Shown in pieces: positions 13,466 to 14,279 of a stretch of 14,279 bases of DNA. The stretch spans positions 1 through 14,279 of the forward strand of contig JBAXCY010000060.1 of NCBI GenBank assembly GCA_037141235.1. Reading direction: 5' to 3'. The first letter of the stretch is position 1, and every line of letters starts with the position of its first letter. Below the pieces are notes generated by a model, which was given only the letters and a program-made list of their open reading frames with translations, ran no database searches and was not told the origin of the DNA. Both the position numbers and the translations under genes were made by a program. The stretch comes from Bog-756 sp037141235 (GTDB lineage Bacteria > Actinomycetota > Acidimicrobiia > Acidimicrobiales > RAAP-2).

Positions 13466-13584
13466 TTGGACGTACTGCCGAAGCGCCCAGCGGATGGCCT
13501 CGGACACGCTCACAACCTGGGCAGACACCAAAGGGACAGGTCGCGCTTGAACCCGCATGGCAGGTTCGCCACCTTCAGGTGCAT
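13466..13584 (-). pseudogene. Possible ribbon-helix-helix antitoxin relic
   Basis: VSVSEAIRWALRQYVQV resembles the second helix of CopG/VapB-like ribbon-helix-helix antitoxins (SEAIRxALRxY). Its upstream strand seems to lie in another frame starting at 13584 (MHLKVANLP), implying a frameshift. Downstream another frame shows VVALDSGA, faintly like a PIN-toxin start. The rest of 13302-13693 shows no intact gene. Weak, pattern-based call. Confidence 0.3.
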
Positions 13585-13681
13585 CTGGCAGAGATCCCGT
13601 TCCGGAGCAGGGTGATCTTGCAGGGACCCACGGGTTCGGCATCCGCCACTCGTGGATCCATATCCAATAACACATAACTGA

Positions 13682-13687
13682 TACAAT
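13682..13687 (+). promoter_or_regulatory. -10 element of a leaderless promoter
   Basis: TACAAT lies six bases before the ATG at 13694, which places the transcription start on the A of that ATG. No ribosome binding site is present. This is the usual layout of actinobacterial leaderless genes. No convincing -35 box is seen. Confidence 0.6.
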
Positions 13688-13693
13688 GTGGCC

Positions 13694-14269
13694 ATGGACG
13701 GATGGGAGTTGCGTAGTAGCCGCAGAGAGTCCGAACTCACGGCGGCTCAGGTGGCTCGAGTGGTCGGAACTGCGGAAAGCAACATCACGGCCTATGAGCG
13801 CGGCGACAAGGTCCCGGGACCGGCGACCTTAGAGCGCATTGTCGCTGCCGTCGCCGCTGGCAGCACTAGTCCGATTTACACCAATGGACTGGTGACTGCA
13901 CCTCAGGCCGCCTCTGCGATTCGGGGCGGGATCCGTCACGGGTGGACGTCAAGAGAACTCCTGCGGATCATGCGCGAGCACAGGTCAAATGCCGCATGGG
14001 TGTCCCGCCCGATCGATGTGGAGGTCTTCTTCGGACGACCAGCCACCAGTGGGGACCGCCGCTGGGACGCTCTCCTAGCGGGCTCAACTGAAGAGCTGGC
14101 CATGAGGAACGGCATGGTGGTGCCTCGTTGGACGCAGGCGACCCGATTGAAGAATGACTGGTTCGTGACGGACGACCCGGCGTTCCACGCCTACTTGCTC
14201 GAATACTCCCCAGATCCGTTTCGATCTCGTGGCGTAATGGTCGATCCCGAAGCGCTCGAATCGGTATGA
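13694..14269 (+). CDS. HTH regulator/antitoxin, probable partner of an AbiEii-like nucleotidyltransferase toxin
   Basis: A 191-residue protein. Residues 5-37 form an Xre-type helix-turn-helix (ELRSSRRESELTAAQVARVVG, SNITAYERGDKVPGPATLERI). The C-terminal part carries RWDALLAGSTEELAMRNGM, PRWTQATRLKNDWFVTDDPAF and YSPDPFRSRGVMVDPEALESV. This is the W/WF/SP-x-FR-x-RG pattern I recall from actinobacterial HTH proteins encoded next to AbiEii/AbiGii-type nucleotidyltransferase toxins. A middle segment (about 68-110) may be a second small helical domain. ATG at 13694 is chosen on the -10 position; GTG at 13688 is in frame too. The TGA overlaps an ATG (14266) of a following gene, consistent with a two-gene toxin-antitoxin operon, antitoxin first. 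Confidence 0.7.
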   Translation: MDGWELRSSRRESELTAAQVARVVGTAESNITAYERGDKVPGPATLERIVAAVAAGSTSPIYTNGLVTAPQAASAIRGGIRHGWTSRELLRIMREHRSNAAWVSRPIDVEVFFGRPATSGDRRWDALLAGSTEELAMRNGMVVPRWTQATRLKNDWFVTDDPAFHAYLLEYSPDPFRSRGVMVDPEALESV

Positions 14270-14279
14270 GCCCGAGTAC
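14266..14279 (+). CDS. Start of a gene leaving the window (possible toxin)
   Basis: An ATG overlaps the stop of the HTH gene in an ATGA arrangement and opens MSPS before the sequence ends. Too short to identify. The expected product, from context only, is a nucleotidyltransferase-type toxin. Confidence 0.3.

Noticed and set aside
1..14279. tRNA, rRNA, insertion sequences or transposase genes
   Set aside because: No cloverleaf, rRNA-like stretch, transposase motif or terminal inverted repeats were seen on reading both strands; without a covariance search a small RNA could still be missed.

Overview
The window is high-GC DNA with GTG and TTG starts, four-base ATGA/GTGA stop-start overlaps, and one probable leaderless gene. 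The gene content (a steroid-style acyl-CoA dehydrogenase pair, paired MaoC-fold proteins, a DUF35 protein with a lipid-transfer-type thiolase, and GT4 glycosyltransferases) fits a member of the Actinomycetota. An Acidimicrobiia-like lineage is my guess, but nothing in the window fixes the taxon.

Layout. (1) 1-1134: the 3' end of a small membrane protein gene, then a heme-oxygenase-fold diiron protein resembling the chlamydial protein CADD. A stem-loop at 1130-1145 separates it from the convergent gene that follows. (2) 1163-5104: a surface-glycan cassette. One GT4 glycosyltransferase is on the minus strand. Divergent from it is a tight run of GT4 glycosyltransferase, NodB-type polysaccharide deacetylase and SAM methyltransferase. 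A 24-bp tandem repeat with palindromic cores sits just before the first gene of that run.

(3) 5173-12814: the main block, a divergent CoA-ester degradation locus. On the minus strand are an HMG-CoA-synthase-like/DUF35 fusion and an SCP2-type thiolase. On the plus strand are acyl-CoA dehydrogenase, alpha-methylacyl-CoA racemase, two MaoC-fold proteins and a second acyl-CoA dehydrogenase. Between the two arms lies a strong promoter (TTGGCA, 18-bp spacer, TATGAT) followed at once by a perfect 7-5-7 palindrome, probably a repressor operator. Read together, the genes suggest racemisation, alpha,beta-dehydrogenation, hydration, and then carbon-carbon cleavage by a thiolase- or aldolase-type enzyme. 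The substrate would be an alpha-methyl-branched or alicyclic acyl-CoA. There is no CoA ligase and no hydroxyacyl-CoA dehydrogenase in the window. The fusion protein has no cysteine at all, so it lacks both the usual catalytic Cys and the usual DUF35 zinc ligands.

(4) 12815-14279: an accessory stretch. It holds a broken RelE/HigB-type toxin (deletion, frameshift, stop), a truncated HTH antitoxin behind it, and a weaker trace of a ribbon-helix-helix antitoxin. These are followed by an intact leaderless HTH gene whose stop overlaps the start of another gene leaving the window, probably a toxin-antitoxin pair.
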